A stretch of 64,000 nucleotides of DNA. It comes from an uncultured Lachnospiraceae bacterium (GTDB lineage Bacteria; Bacillota; Clostridia; Lachnospirales; Lachnospiraceae). The stretch lies in the NCBI GenBank assembly GCA_934317845.1, contig CAKRES010000001.1, forward strand, positions 226,498 through 290,497. The letters run 5' to 3'. Shown in pieces: positions 17,609-25,520 of the stretch; the stretch's first letter is position 1, and the number at the start of each line of letters is the position of its first letter. A program made the position numbers and the translations under genes. The notes under the pieces were generated by a model that ran no database searches, was not told the DNA's origin, and was given only the letters and a program-made list of their open reading frames with translations.

Positions 17609-18205
17609 TCATCGTACCCCCAATTTCTTTGTAATTTCATCAGCTATCTTAGATAGTGGAAGAGATACATCCACTAACCCGGCTTCTGTTAACATCTTTG
17701 GCATTCCATATATCACACTGGAGTCTTTATCCTGTGCAATCGTATAGATTTCTTTTTTTTCTTTCAAATGCCTGATACCTTCTGTTCCATCAGCACCCAT
17801 GCCGGTCAACACCACTGCAACGATCTCTTTTGCAGAAACCTCTGTCAACGACTCATATGCATAATTGGCACAGGGTCGGACTCCTTCTCTGGGTGGCTCA
17901 TCTGTCAACATAATGCGATACACCCCATTTTTCTCCTGTACTTTTAAATGCCGGCCGCCTTTTGCTATATACACATGCCCGTTCTTTAATATCTCCTGGT
18001 CGTTAGCCTCACTTACCTGAATCTTACTCAGTTGATTCAGTCGCTCCGCCAAAGAATTCGTAAAGCCTGATGGCATATGCTGCACCACGATTACCGCCGC
18101 GTCCAGATTTGCAGGCAGTTTTGGAATCACCTGCTGCAACGACTTCGGGCCACCTGTGGAAGAAGCGATCACGACCAAATGATTGACTCTCTCCTTGTCT
18201 GGCAT
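17609..18205 (-). CDS. cheB: CheB methylesterase domain protein without receiver domain
   Basis: The 198-residue protein is the CheB catalytic domain alone: nucleophile Ser in ASSTGGP (15-16), His43 in VQHMPSGFT, and Asp139 in LTGMGADGTEG. Normal CheB is about 340-360 residues with an N-terminal receiver that CheA phosphorylates. Here the ATG has a GGAGGAG site, and upstream there is a promoter-like region and no open frame, so the receiver is missing rather than mis-called. It should still remove methyl groups from receptor glutamates, but cannot be switched on in the usual way. It is the first gene of the che block. Confidence 0.88.
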   Translation of the reverse strand: MPDKERVNHLVVIASSTGGPKSLQQVIPKLPANLDAAVIVVQHMPSGFTNSLAERLNQLSKIQVSEANDQEILKNGHVYIAKGGRHLKVQEKNGVYRIMLTDEPPREGVRPCANYAYESLTEVSAKEIVAVVLTGMGADGTEGIRHLKEKKEIYTIAQDKDSSVIYGMPKMLTEAGLVDVSLPLSKIADEITKKLGVR

Positions 18206-18266
18206 ACCACTCCTCCAAATTGTATTAGTTTACTGGTTACTCTTATGAGCTTCCATCTTTGCTACC

Positions 18267-18275
18267 ATTATAACA
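18267..18275 (-). promoter_or_regulatory. Extended -10 promoter before cheB
   Basis: On the minus strand TGT-TATAAT is followed 61 bases later by the cheB ATG. The -35 region is poor. It suggests that cheB-cheA-cheW and downstream genes can be transcribed apart from the flgB end of the cluster. Confidence 0.5.
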
Positions 18276-18325
18276 AACCATATACAACTCATACGTGCAT
18301 AGTAATCGTTTTTCTATAATTTATC

Positions 18326-18368
18326 ACGAAAAAAAAGAACCGTAAATCATTTTTTGATCTACGGCTCT
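18326..18368 (-). terminator. Terminator of the cell-wall hydrolase gene
   Basis: The minus strand forms AGAGCCGTAGATCA, a loop of A bases, then TGATTTACGGTTCT followed by TTTTTTTC. The long stem and T tract lie just after the hydrolase stop at 18379. Confidence 0.85.
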
Positions 18369-18378
18369 ATTCACATCC

Positions 18379-19023
18379 TTATTTAAACATATGACCTGCA
18401 ATTCTTAGTCGGGCACCAGATACATATCCATTGAAACAATAGTATCCTTTCATATGCGTGGTCTTTCCTTTATATGTTACCCTTTTCTCACCGGAAAGTG
18501 CTTCCTTAGCAGCCTTTACACACTGCTTATAATAAGAAGTGGAAGAAAATCCACCCTTATCATAGGTTCTTAATGCACGGGCAAGCGAACCATTTCTTGC
18601 TGGAGAAAACTGATACCGCTGGTACAGCACCCCTTTAATAGAAGAAGGAAAACGTTTAGATTCCATACGGTTCTTTACGACAATCCCTACAGCCAGTTTT
18701 CCGGCATATGGCTGATTTCCTGCCTCGCAATAAATAATAGAAGACATATAGCGAAGGTCAGATTTAGTATAGCTTGGTAAATTGCCTTTCTTTGTCTTTA
18801 CCTTTTTGCTTTTTTTCTTGACTGCTTTTTTCTTCTTGGCTTTTTTCACAGTCTGCGTCGTTGCTTCCTGTGTAGTCTGCACCTCAGTAGTTGCTTCCGT
18901 AGAAACAGTAGTTGCTTCCGGAATTGCTTCGGATTCCTCTGCCTTTGTTACAATTGACATATGATAGTTGGCTAACATCACAACAGCAATCAATGCTGCA
19001 GCAATGAGTCTCTTTGCTTTCAT
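18379..19023 (-). CDS. Secreted cell-wall hydrolase (SleB/Hydrolase_2 type)
   Basis: The 214-residue protein has a signal peptide (basic start, hydrophobic 7-20, AEES after a TKA cleavage-like site), a Thr/Glu-rich linker (about 37-60) and a Lys-rich stretch (about 60-80) that could bind wall polymers. The C-terminal domain has the SleB/CwlJ-type motif IIYCEAGNQPYAGKLAVGIV with the conserved Glu. This family cuts peptidoglycan. It could open the wall for the flagellum, but position is the only support for that. It has a consensus promoter and terminator of its own. Confidence 0.85.
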   Translation of the reverse strand: MKAKRLIAAALIAVVMLANYHMSIVTKAEESEAIPEATTVSTEATTEVQTTQEATTQTVKKAKKKKAVKKKSKKVKTKKGNLPSYTKSDLRYMSSIIYCEAGNQPYAGKLAVGIVVKNRMESKRFPSSIKGVLYQRYQFSPARNGSLARALRTYDKGGFSSTSYYKQCVKAAKEALSGEKRVTYKGKTTHMKGYYCFNGYVSGARLRIAGHMFK

Positions 19024-19034
19024 AATAAATCTCC

Positions 19035-19092
19035 TTACATAATTATTACACCAAGAAACATTTTCTGAAACAAGGTGTTAACATTTATGTAA
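19035..19092 (-). promoter_or_regulatory. Long 5' UTR hairpin next to the hydrolase ribosome binding site
   Basis: An outer stem TTACATAA/TTATGTAA (19035-19042 with 19085-19092) and an inner stem ACACC/GGTGT (19048-19052 with 19074-19078) span the whole leader between the predicted transcription start and the AAGGAG site. Part of the stem touches the ribosome site, so folding could affect translation. Confidence 0.4.
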
Positions 19093-19094
19093 CA

Positions 19095-19122
19095 ATTATA
19101 ACAAATTCTTAAAAAATGTCAA
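19095..19122 (-). promoter_or_regulatory. Consensus sigma-A promoter of the cell-wall hydrolase gene
   Basis: On the minus strand TTGACA (19122-19117), a 16-base spacer ending in TGT, and TATAAT (19100-19095). Both hexamers are perfect. Confidence 0.8.
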
Positions 19123-19144
19123 GTGTAAAGTTTTTTTGAAAAAA

Positions 19145-19174
19145 ATGACAACGAAACAAGCCCTCCTGCATAAT
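19145..19174 (+). promoter_or_regulatory. Sigma-A type promoter of the Cys/Gly-rich gene
   Basis: ATGACA (19145-19150), an 18-base spacer and CATAAT (19169-19174), each one mismatch from consensus, lie 37 bases before the start codon. Confidence 0.5.
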
Positions 19175-19210
19175 ATAACATTGTAAAACAAAAATTTCAG
19201 GAGGCTCATT

Positions 19211-19438
19211 ATGAGTGATTTAGCTGCTACCCATTGTGGTTCCGGTTGTGACGGCGGATGTTTCGGTGGAAATAACTGCATCTGGTGGATCTTAATTCTT
19301 TGCTGCTGCTGTGGAAATGGCAATTCTTTTGGAGGCGATAACTGTGGCGGTGGCTGCTGCGATATTATTCTTCCACTGCTCTTAATTTCCTGCTGCTGCG
19401 GTAACGGATCAGGATTCTTTGGCGGCGGATGCTGCTAA
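19211..19438 (+). CDS. Cys/Gly-rich small protein ('chorion class high-cysteine HCB protein 13' like)
   Basis: The 75-residue protein has 16 cysteines and a similar number of glycines. Two similar modules are seen: a hydrophobic stretch (CIWWILIL, DIILPLLLIS), then CCC(C)GNG, Phe-Gly-Gly and a final GCC. A perfect AGGAGG six bases before ATG, a promoter and a strong terminator mark it as a real monocistronic gene. I recall clostridial proteins opening with MSDLAA and labelled 'chorion class high-cysteine HCB protein 13'; that label says nothing about function. Metal binding, disulfide cross-linking or membrane association are possible. Confidence 0.75.
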   Translation: MSDLAATHCGSGCDGGCFGGNNCIWWILILCCCCGNGNSFGGDNCGGGCCDIILPLLLISCCCGNGSGFFGGGCC

Positions 19439-19477
19439 TCGAGAGCTACCCGGGCTTTGGCTCGCCACTCACACAAC

Positions 19478-19507
19478 AAAAAAAGAGGGAATCACTCCCT
19501 CTTTTTT
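19478..19507. terminator. Bidirectional terminator between convergent small genes
   Basis: The stem AGAGGGA/TCCCTCT (19484-19490 with 19496-19502) is flanked by a run of A bases on the left and T bases on the right, so it works for both the Cys/Gly-rich gene (plus) and the 104-residue gene (minus). Confidence 0.85.
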
Positions 19508-19513
19508 CTATGT

Positions 19514-19828
19514 CTAATGACAAAATAACCAATAGAAAAGCAGCAACATTACGATGCCATTTACTCTGTTTCCTTTCCCACAGTTTTCTGCCTGCTCAAC
19601 TAAAACTACTTTCTGTTCCAGTCCATTTTCCTCCTTTGCACGCTCCTCCTCTCCTGTTTCCATTTTCTCTACCTGTGTACCATACCGTGCCTGTCTCATC
19701 GTATTCTGTCCGCGTCTGCCGTTCATAAGCATACACTTCGGGTCAATTTCATAAAGCGTATTATCCTCTAAAATTAGATTCGGATTCTGGCTGTAATCCG
19801 CTTTCTGAAACAAATACTCTTCATTCAT
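19514..19828 (-). CDS. Hypothetical tail-anchored small protein
   Basis: The 104-residue protein has an AGGAG site eight bases before ATG. It is mostly hydrophilic, with a Glu/Lys-rich centre (about 55-72) and a hydrophobic C-terminus (GIVMLLLFYWLFC, about 91-103) that could anchor it in the membrane. I do not recognise the family. It converges with the Cys/Gly-rich gene on a shared terminator and diverges from the gene at 19953. Confidence 0.6.
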   Translation of the reverse strand: MNEEYLFQKADYSQNPNLILEDNTLYEIDPKCMLMNGRRGQNTMRQARYGTQVEKMETGEEERAKEENGLEQKVVLVEQAENCGKGNRVNGIVMLLLFYWLFCH

Positions 19829-19862
19829 GTCATAGACTCCTTCTATATTCTATACATATATA

Positions 19863-19875
19863 TGCAAATTTTGCA
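19863..19875. promoter_or_regulatory. Palindrome in the divergent intergenic region
   Basis: TGCAAATTTTGCA is a 13-base palindrome with six-base arms, in the 124-base region between two divergent small genes. It may be an operator; no clear promoter could be set around it. Confidence 0.3.
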
Positions 19876-19952
19876 GGGATGTTTACGGATTTTGTTCTAT
19901 TCTTTGATCTTTTACATACATATATAGAAGCAAAAACAAGAAAGGAAATGGT

Positions 19953-20363
19953 ATGGCCGAACAAAAACCAATTGATCAGTTCTTCCACCATTGCAATAGC
20001 AACACAGAAATGCTCTACGAAGCAATGCCTTATGTACAGTTCGCCTTTAAAAAACCACTGGCACTTTACATTAAGATGCAGGAAATGCAACAGATCATGC
20101 AGGGTTTTGATGACAATGAAACCCTTTCTGCCTGTGGTTTGGAAGAGACGTCACACAATGTAGAGGATATGCTTTATGCAATGCGCACCAAAGCAAATGA
20201 TCGTAATGCAAGACAACTTGATATGATGCTCAGCGTCATTCAGGCAGGAAAAATGTACCGCACCATACAGGAACTGAAAAAAAATTCGGAAAATGCGGAC
20301 ATGACCACCATCCTGCAATCTTTTATGAAAGGAGAATGTTATGAATCTAAACTGGCAGAATGA
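19953..20363 (+). CDS. Hypothetical protein, first gene of a two-gene unit
   Basis: The 136-residue protein is predicted soluble and largely helical, with many Met and Gln residues (LYIKMQEMQQIMQGF near 40-54). An AAAGGAAA site precedes the ATG. It overlaps the next gene by 23 bases. No known domain is recognised. It lies opposite in direction to the flagellar cluster that surrounds it. Confidence 0.65.
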   Translation: MAEQKPIDQFFHHCNSNTEMLYEAMPYVQFAFKKPLALYIKMQEMQQIMQGFDDNETLSACGLEETSHNVEDMLYAMRTKANDRNARQLDMMLSVIQAGKMYRTIQELKKNSENADMTTILQSFMKGECYESKLAE

Positions 20364-20619
20364 TGAACGATTTCAAAAGATCGGATGGGATAAGCGTACC
20401 TTTTTGATCAACTGGATGAAGGAACATGGACAAGGGAACAACAATATGCAGCTTATGTCATTAGTAATGTCTTTAAACCAAGCAATCAAACAAAAAAACT
20501 TAGATTTCACTGCACAAGAAAATGAATTGCTAAATGAACTTTTTTTTGAATCTATGACACCCGCAGAAAAACAACGTTTTCAAATGTTGCAGGCATTGAT
20601 GAAAAAAGGGAACTCATAA
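20341..20619 (+). CDS. Hypothetical protein, second gene of a two-gene unit
   Basis: The 92-residue helical protein (MSLVMSLNQAIKQ, SMTPAEKQRFQMLQALMKK) has an AAAGGAGAA site inside the previous gene. No known domain is recognised. The C-terminal PAEKQRFQMLQ helix resembles parts of the upstream protein in its Met/Gln-rich character. The pair probably makes two interacting small proteins. It ends at a strong terminator shared with the PilZ gene. Confidence 0.65.
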   Translation: MNLNWQNDERFQKIGWDKRTFLINWMKEHGQGNNNMQLMSLVMSLNQAIKQKNLDFTAQENELLNELFFESMTPAEKQRFQMLQALMKKGNS

Positions 20620-20655
20620 AAAAAGTGCCTGGTAGCCATACGGCTACTGGGCACC
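20620..20655. terminator. Terminator at the end of the flhG-PilZ segment, shared with the convergent pair
   Basis: GTGCC-tg-GTAGCC (20625-20637) pairs with GGCTAC-tg-GGCAC (20642-20654). On the minus strand it is followed by TTTTTTTATG, a strong terminator for the flagellar genes; the PilZ stop codon lies within the stem. On the plus strand the T run comes later, so it is weaker in that direction. Confidence 0.85.
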
Positions 20656-21357
20656 TCCCATATCTTTTTTTCCATAAACATTACGTTTCTTTCGTTCTTC
20701 CGTGAAAATGTAGGATATGATCTCATCCTGTTCTGCTTCTGTCATTTTCGCAAACTGCATCCGGCACTCATGCAGACGGACATTATTTGGTACCACCCTA
20801 CAATTTACGATTTCTCCATAAATATAAAATTCCCGGTATTCCTCTCTTATTTCAAGCACAAGCTTACACTGGGCATACGAATTTTTCTCAATTCTCTGTG
20901 GAAGCACAAAACGTATTCCGCCGCCACTCAGATCCAAAGCAACACCGTCCATCCATTCCAGATTTTTCAGTTCTTCTCGCGGAATCTTTTCATTTTCATC
21001 TGCAATACGGCATTTGATCGGTAGGGTACAGTCATACCGATAAAACTCTCTACGCTGTATTTTTTTCAATGGGGTTCTGATCTCCAATACAATAATAGGA
21101 AGATTTCCCTCTTTTAAACGATCCATCACAACAAATTCTCCGCTCAACAGACCTTTTGAGGTATAGTAATCACAGCGGTAACGCTGCCCCTTTTCCAGAG
21201 CAATCTGTTTTGTTCCGAGTGTCGGAACCGTAATACTAAGCTGTGTACTGTTTTTTATATCAACCACCTGGCTGAAATATACCTTTCTTGTTTCCTCTTT
21301 TGTCTGACGAAGATCGCAGATATCAACTTTATTTCCTATCTCAAGTAAGCTTAACAT
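20644..21357 (-). CDS. PilZ-domain flagellar brake-like protein (YcgR/YpfB type)
   Basis: About 237 residues. An N-terminal YcgR-N-like beta domain (LEIGNKVDI, KGQRYRCDYYTSKGLLSGEF) is followed by a PilZ domain with REFYRYDC (the RxxxR-like c-di-GMP contact is only partly kept: QRREFYRYD) and the later ALDLSGGGIRF, matching the D/NxSxxG motif. Such proteins bind cyclic di-GMP and slow the motor. The chosen start is MLSLLEIG behind AGGATGG; starts at 21369 or 21375 are possible. It lies 36 bases after flhG and ends this part of the cluster. Confidence 0.85.
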   Translation of the reverse strand: MLSLLEIGNKVDICDLRQTKEETRKVYFSQVVDIKNSTQLSITVPTLGTKQIALEKGQRYRCDYYTSKGLLSGEFVVMDRLKEGNLPIIVLEIRTPLKKIQRREFYRYDCTLPIKCRIADENEKIPREELKNLEWMDGVALDLSGGGIRFVLPQRIEKNSYAQCKLVLEIREEYREFYIYGEIVNCRVVPNNVRLHECRMQFAKMTEAEQDEIISYIFTEERKKRNVYGKKDMGGAQ

Positions 21358-21393
21358 CTCTTTCACCATCCTCATTCTAACGTTGCAGCCATG

Positions 21394-22284
21394 CTACGAT
21401 CTGCCTTTTTTTGCACGAAGCAGATTCAAAAAGAAGCCTACAAAACCTGTTCTGTTCTCATTTTCCACATCCATCAATGCATCCGCAATCTCTGCAATAG
21501 AACGCGAAGAAACTGCATTCGGATAGGACATACTGACAGGTTTTTGCATCACTACCGCCTTGGTAGCAAACTCATCTTGCGGAATACATCCCATATACTG
21601 AAGGGGAATGCTTAAAAACTGGGATGCCACAATACTGATATTTTGGAAAAGCGTCTGTCCTTCTTTTTCATTTTTTACACGGTTAGAAACAACCTGAATC
21701 CGTTTCTCTTCTTTATTGAAATCTTTTCTTCGATTTAATGCTTTTAGCAGGGCATATGCATCCATCGTGGAGGTCGGCTCCGGCGTTAATACAAGTAATA
21801 CTTCCGGACTTCCAAGTACAAATTCGAGTACAGCATCCGATATTCCTGCCCCCGTATCAATAATGATCACATCTGCATACTGATCCAGTTTTTCCAGCTT
21901 TGATACAAAAATACGTATATCTGAAAGTTCCAGATTAACCAGCTCATTTACCCCGGAACCACCGGAAATAAATCCAATTCCCTCCGGGCCTTCTGTGATC
22001 ACATCTTTAATATCCACATCCTTATAAATGAGATCTGAAATATTACTTTTCGGATGAATTCCCAGCATAACCTCAATGTTGGCAAGTCCAAAATCTGCAT
22101 CAATAATGATCGTACGCTTCTTCATCCGCTGAAACTGCAAGGCAAGATTCACAGAAAGACTGGTTTTTCCCACGCCACCTTTTCCACTGGTTACCGCGAT
22201 CACACGCGCCTTGCTTTTCAAAGGAACGGAAACATCCTGCTCCTGTTCCCTCATTCTTGTTCTTAAACGTTCTGCCTGATCCAT
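21394..22284 (-). CDS. flhG: MinD-like ATPase FlhG (YlxH)
   Basis: The 296-residue protein has the deviant Walker A SGKGGVGKTS (about 33-42), switch motifs DADFGLANIEV and DTGAGI, and a C-terminal amphipathic stretch (VGFFLNLLRAKKG) likely to touch the membrane. It sets flagellar number and place together with FlhF. Its ATG overlaps the flhF stop by one base (TAATG). Confidence 0.93.
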   Translation of the reverse strand: MDQAERLRTRMREQEQDVSVPLKSKARVIAVTSGKGGVGKTSLSVNLALQFQRMKKRTIIIDADFGLANIEVMLGIHPKSNISDLIYKDVDIKDVITEGPEGIGFISGGSGVNELVNLELSDIRIFVSKLEKLDQYADVIIIDTGAGISDAVLEFVLGSPEVLLVLTPEPTSTMDAYALLKALNRRKDFNKEEKRIQVVSNRVKNEKEGQTLFQNISIVASQFLSIPLQYMGCIPQDEFATKAVVMQKPVSMSYPNAVSSRSIAEIADALMDVENENRTGFVGFFLNLLRAKKGRS

Positions 22285-23447
22285 TATTCACAACCCCCTA
22301 ACAACTGTTTGGCGATTGCCTGGGCATTCAGCATTCCCAAATCATCCGGCACGATCTGACCACACGTAACATAGGATAACGCAGCATTGGTATCCAGACG
22401 TATATTCAATATGTTGCCGTAACAACTGGTTTCATCTAATTTCGTAAATACAATACGATAATCCGAAATATCGCGATAAATAGATACAATCTGTTTTAAA
22501 TCTTTATATTTTGTTGTAGCACTTAAAACGAGGTATACCTCTCTTTGCTCTACCGGAACACTACTCAATAAATCCGCTAACTCATCCATCTGCTGGGCAT
22601 TCTTAGGGGAACGTCCCGCAGTATCCACCAGCACAAGATCGTAATCAGCGTAGTCTTTCACCGCCTGCTCCATCTCAACCGGAGTATACACAACCCGTAT
22701 CGGTAAAGATAAAATATTAGCGTAGGTCTTTAACTGTTCCACTGCAGCAATACGATAAGTATCTGACGTAACCAATGCAACCTTTGCTTTCTTTTCCAGT
22801 TTAAAAAGAGAAGCAATCTTTGCAATCGTAGTCGTCTTTCCTACTCCGGTAGACCCAATAAAGAAACATATTCTTGGTTTCTTCTGGTTCAATTTGATCA
22901 CCTGCGGCTGCCCCAGCTTTAAAACAATACGCTGGTATACATTGGCAAGAACGGCATCAAGTGCCTCTTCCTTTTCGGAAGGCATTGTGACATCCTCCAC
23001 CAGCATATGAGCATATTTCTCATCTACTTCATTGCGAAGAAACTGATTATAAAGTAACGTGCGCACCTTTTCGCTGCGCTGTTCTTTTTCCTGCTCAATT
23101 TTTTTACTCTCCTGTTCCTTTAACGACCCCTCCGAGGAAATCTGCTTTTCAATGATCTCAGCTAATGTGTCCAGCTTCTTTTCTTCCACGGGTTTGACAA
23201 CAGGTTCTTCTTTTACTTCCTTTTTGGGAGCCGGCTCCCGTTTTGGCTTTGGAGCAGGAATTGGATTTTCCGGTGTTTTTTCATCCACTGCAGCCGTTAC
23301 TTCGACCAGCGGTTTCCTGAACAGTTTAAAAATTCCTTTTGGCTTTGTCGTCCGGATATTCATGATCACGGCACCGCCACCAAGCTCCTCCTTTGCCATC
23401 ATAATGGCATCATTTTCTGTTTCTGCCTCATATTTCTTAATTATCAT
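22284..23447 (-). CDS. flhF: SRP-type GTPase FlhF
   Basis: The 387-residue protein has an N-terminal basic/proline-rich B domain, an N domain, and an SRP-family G domain: G1 GSTGVGKTTT (about 194-203), DTYRIAAVEQLKTYA, G3 DTAGR, and TKLDE. It places new flagella, with FlhG stimulating its GTPase. It overlaps flhA by 11 bases. Confidence 0.95.
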   Translation of the reverse strand: MIIKKYEAETENDAIMMAKEELGGGAVIMNIRTTKPKGIFKLFRKPLVEVTAAVDEKTPENPIPAPKPKREPAPKKEVKEEPVVKPVEEKKLDTLAEIIEKQISSEGSLKEQESKKIEQEKEQRSEKVRTLLYNQFLRNEVDEKYAHMLVEDVTMPSEKEEALDAVLANVYQRIVLKLGQPQVIKLNQKKPRICFFIGSTGVGKTTTIAKIASLFKLEKKAKVALVTSDTYRIAAVEQLKTYANILSLPIRVVYTPVEMEQAVKDYADYDLVLVDTAGRSPKNAQQMDELADLLSSVPVEQREVYLVLSATTKYKDLKQIVSIYRDISDYRIVFTKLDETSCYGNILNIRLDTNAALSYVTCGQIVPDDLGMLNAQAIAKQLLGGCE

Positions 23448-25491
23448 TTAAGCTCACCATTCCTATGGATTGTAATTCAACATCAGAATCTATTTCATTA
23501 TACGATATAACGATCAAATCTGCAAAATAATCCTGCGTCATTTTCTTATAGTACATACGCACGATCGGCGATGTGATAATAATTGGATTTAAGCCGCTTT
23601 CTTCAAGCTTCTTTATCATCGCCTCCGTTGCATTTAAAATCTGCTGCGTGACATTCGGGTCAAGCGTTAAATATGCCCCCTGCTCCGTCTGCTTGACAGA
23701 ACCCATGATCTCTTTTTCAATGGCCGGATCCAATGTTGCCACCTTCGTCGTTTCGTTCGGCGTAAAATACTTATTGGAAATGGCACGCTTCAGGCTTTGT
23801 CTTGCATATTCCGTCAAAACATCTGTATCTCTTGTCGTCGGTGCATAGTCTGCCAGTGTTTCAAATATCGTAACAAGATCTCGGATGGAAATGCCTTCCC
23901 GCAACAGGTTCTGCAGTACCTTCTGCACATCTCCGACTCCGAGGAGCTTTGGAACAAGCTCATCACAAAGCGTCGCATTGTTTTCTTTGATATTATTGAT
24001 CAGATTCTGTACATCTTCTCTTGTCAGAAGTTCGTCGATATGGCGGCGGATCACCTCTGTTAAATGCGTAGCAATGATGGATGGTGGATCTACTACCGTA
24101 TATCCAACCGACTCCGCACGCTCCCGCTGGGCCTCTGTGATCCAGATCGCAGGAAGATGAAAAGACGGTTCAAATGTTGGAATACCTGTAATTTCCTCCT
24201 CAACGAAGCCAGGGTTCATCGCCATATAGTGATCAAACAGAATCTCACCCTCACTTACCTGAATTCCCTTAATCTTAATAATATACTGGTTCGGATTCAA
24301 CTGAATATTATCGCGGAGACGAATGATCGGAACAACCGCTCCAAGTTCTAACGCGATCTGTCGACGGATCATTACCACACGGTCTAACAGGTCACCACCC
24401 TGATTCACATCCGCAAGGGGGATAATACCGTAACCAAATTCCAACTCGATCGGATCGACGGCAAGCAGGGAATTGACATTTTCGTGACGGCGGATCTCGT
24501 CCGCTTCCTGTTCTTCTTCCTGTGCCACTTCCTCCTCAATAGAAGAAACCTCCTGCTTTTTCTTTCCACGTGAACCAAGTATCACCAGAGTCAGACCCAG
24601 CCCACAGAAGATCACCTTGGAAAGCGGAGTCACCAGACCAAGCAGAACCATGGTGGAACCAACAATCTGCATTACCATTGGATTGGCAAAAATCTGACCG
24701 ATGACCATATCTCCAATGTTTTGTTCTTTCGCCGCCTTTGTGACCAGGATACCGGTGGATAATGAGATTAAAAGAGAGGGAATCTGACTCACCAGACCAT
24801 CACCTATCGTTAAAATACAGTACTTGCCGGCGGCCTCCTGAAAGGTCAGTCCGCCTCTTACCATACCCATGATGATTCCACCAACCAAGTTGATACCGGT
24901 AATGATCAGGCCTGCCGTTGCATCTCCCTTTACATACTTCGTAGCACCATCCATGGCTCCAAAGAACGCAGATTCCATCTGCAGTTTATTACGTCTCTCC
25001 TGCGCTTCCTTATCTGTAATTGCTCCAGTATTCAGATCGGCATCGATCGCCATCTGTTTTCCCGGCATTGCATCCAGTGTAAAACGAGCAGTTACCTCTG
25101 ATACACGCTCCGAACCTTTATTGATGATGATCATCTGCACGATCAGCAAAATAATAAATACGATCAGACCAATCACAATATCATTTCCACCTACGAAACT
25201 ACCAAATGTAGTAACGACATTACCAGGTTCTCCCGTAGAAAGGATCAGACGGGTGGAAGAAACGTTCAATGCCACACGGAACAATGTCGTAAACAAAAGG
25301 ATCGTCGGGAAGGCAGAAAGCTGTAACGTCTCCTCAGCAAATAATGTTTGAAACATGATCATAAATGCCACTAAAATATTACAAGCGATCATGAAATCAA
25401 GCATCCAGGTTGGCATTGGAATGATCAGAAAAAGGAGTGCTGCCAGTACATATAACGCTATCGCAATATCCATGCTGAATTTAATTTTCAT
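23437..25491 (-). CDS. flhA: Flagellar export gate protein FlhA
   Basis: The protein has about 684 residues. Multiple membrane helices fill the first ~310 residues, and the conserved cytoplasmic FHIPEP-type loop is visible as ARFTLDAMPGKQMAIDADLN. The C-terminal half forms the cytoplasmic ring that docks export chaperones. The start is MKIKFSMD behind AAGGAGA; a start 24 bases earlier is less likely. It works with FlhB, FliP, FliQ and FliR, all encoded here. Confidence 0.96.
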   Translation of the reverse strand: MKIKFSMDIAIALYVLAALLFLIIPMPTWMLDFMIACNILVAFMIMFQTLFAEETLQLSAFPTILLFTTLFRVALNVSSTRLILSTGEPGNVVTTFGSFVGGNDIVIGLIVFIILLIVQMIIINKGSERVSEVTARFTLDAMPGKQMAIDADLNTGAITDKEAQERRNKLQMESAFFGAMDGATKYVKGDATAGLIITGINLVGGIIMGMVRGGLTFQEAAGKYCILTIGDGLVSQIPSLLISLSTGILVTKAAKEQNIGDMVIGQIFANPMVMQIVGSTMVLLGLVTPLSKVIFCGLGLTLVILGSRGKKKQEVSSIEEEVAQEEEQEADEIRRHENVNSLLAVDPIELEFGYGIIPLADVNQGGDLLDRVVMIRRQIALELGAVVPIIRLRDNIQLNPNQYIIKIKGIQVSEGEILFDHYMAMNPGFVEEEITGIPTFEPSFHLPAIWITEAQRERAESVGYTVVDPPSIIATHLTEVIRRHIDELLTREDVQNLINNIKENNATLCDELVPKLLGVGDVQKVLQNLLREGISIRDLVTIFETLADYAPTTRDTDVLTEYARQSLKRAISNKYFTPNETTKVATLDPAIEKEIMGSVKQTEQGAYLTLDPNVTQQILNATEAMIKKLEESGLNPIIITSPIVRMYYKKMTQDYFADLIVISYNEIDSDVELQSIGMVSLNDN

Positions 25492-25520
25492 GCCTGTGTA
25501 TCTCCTTTCTTTCATCCATA

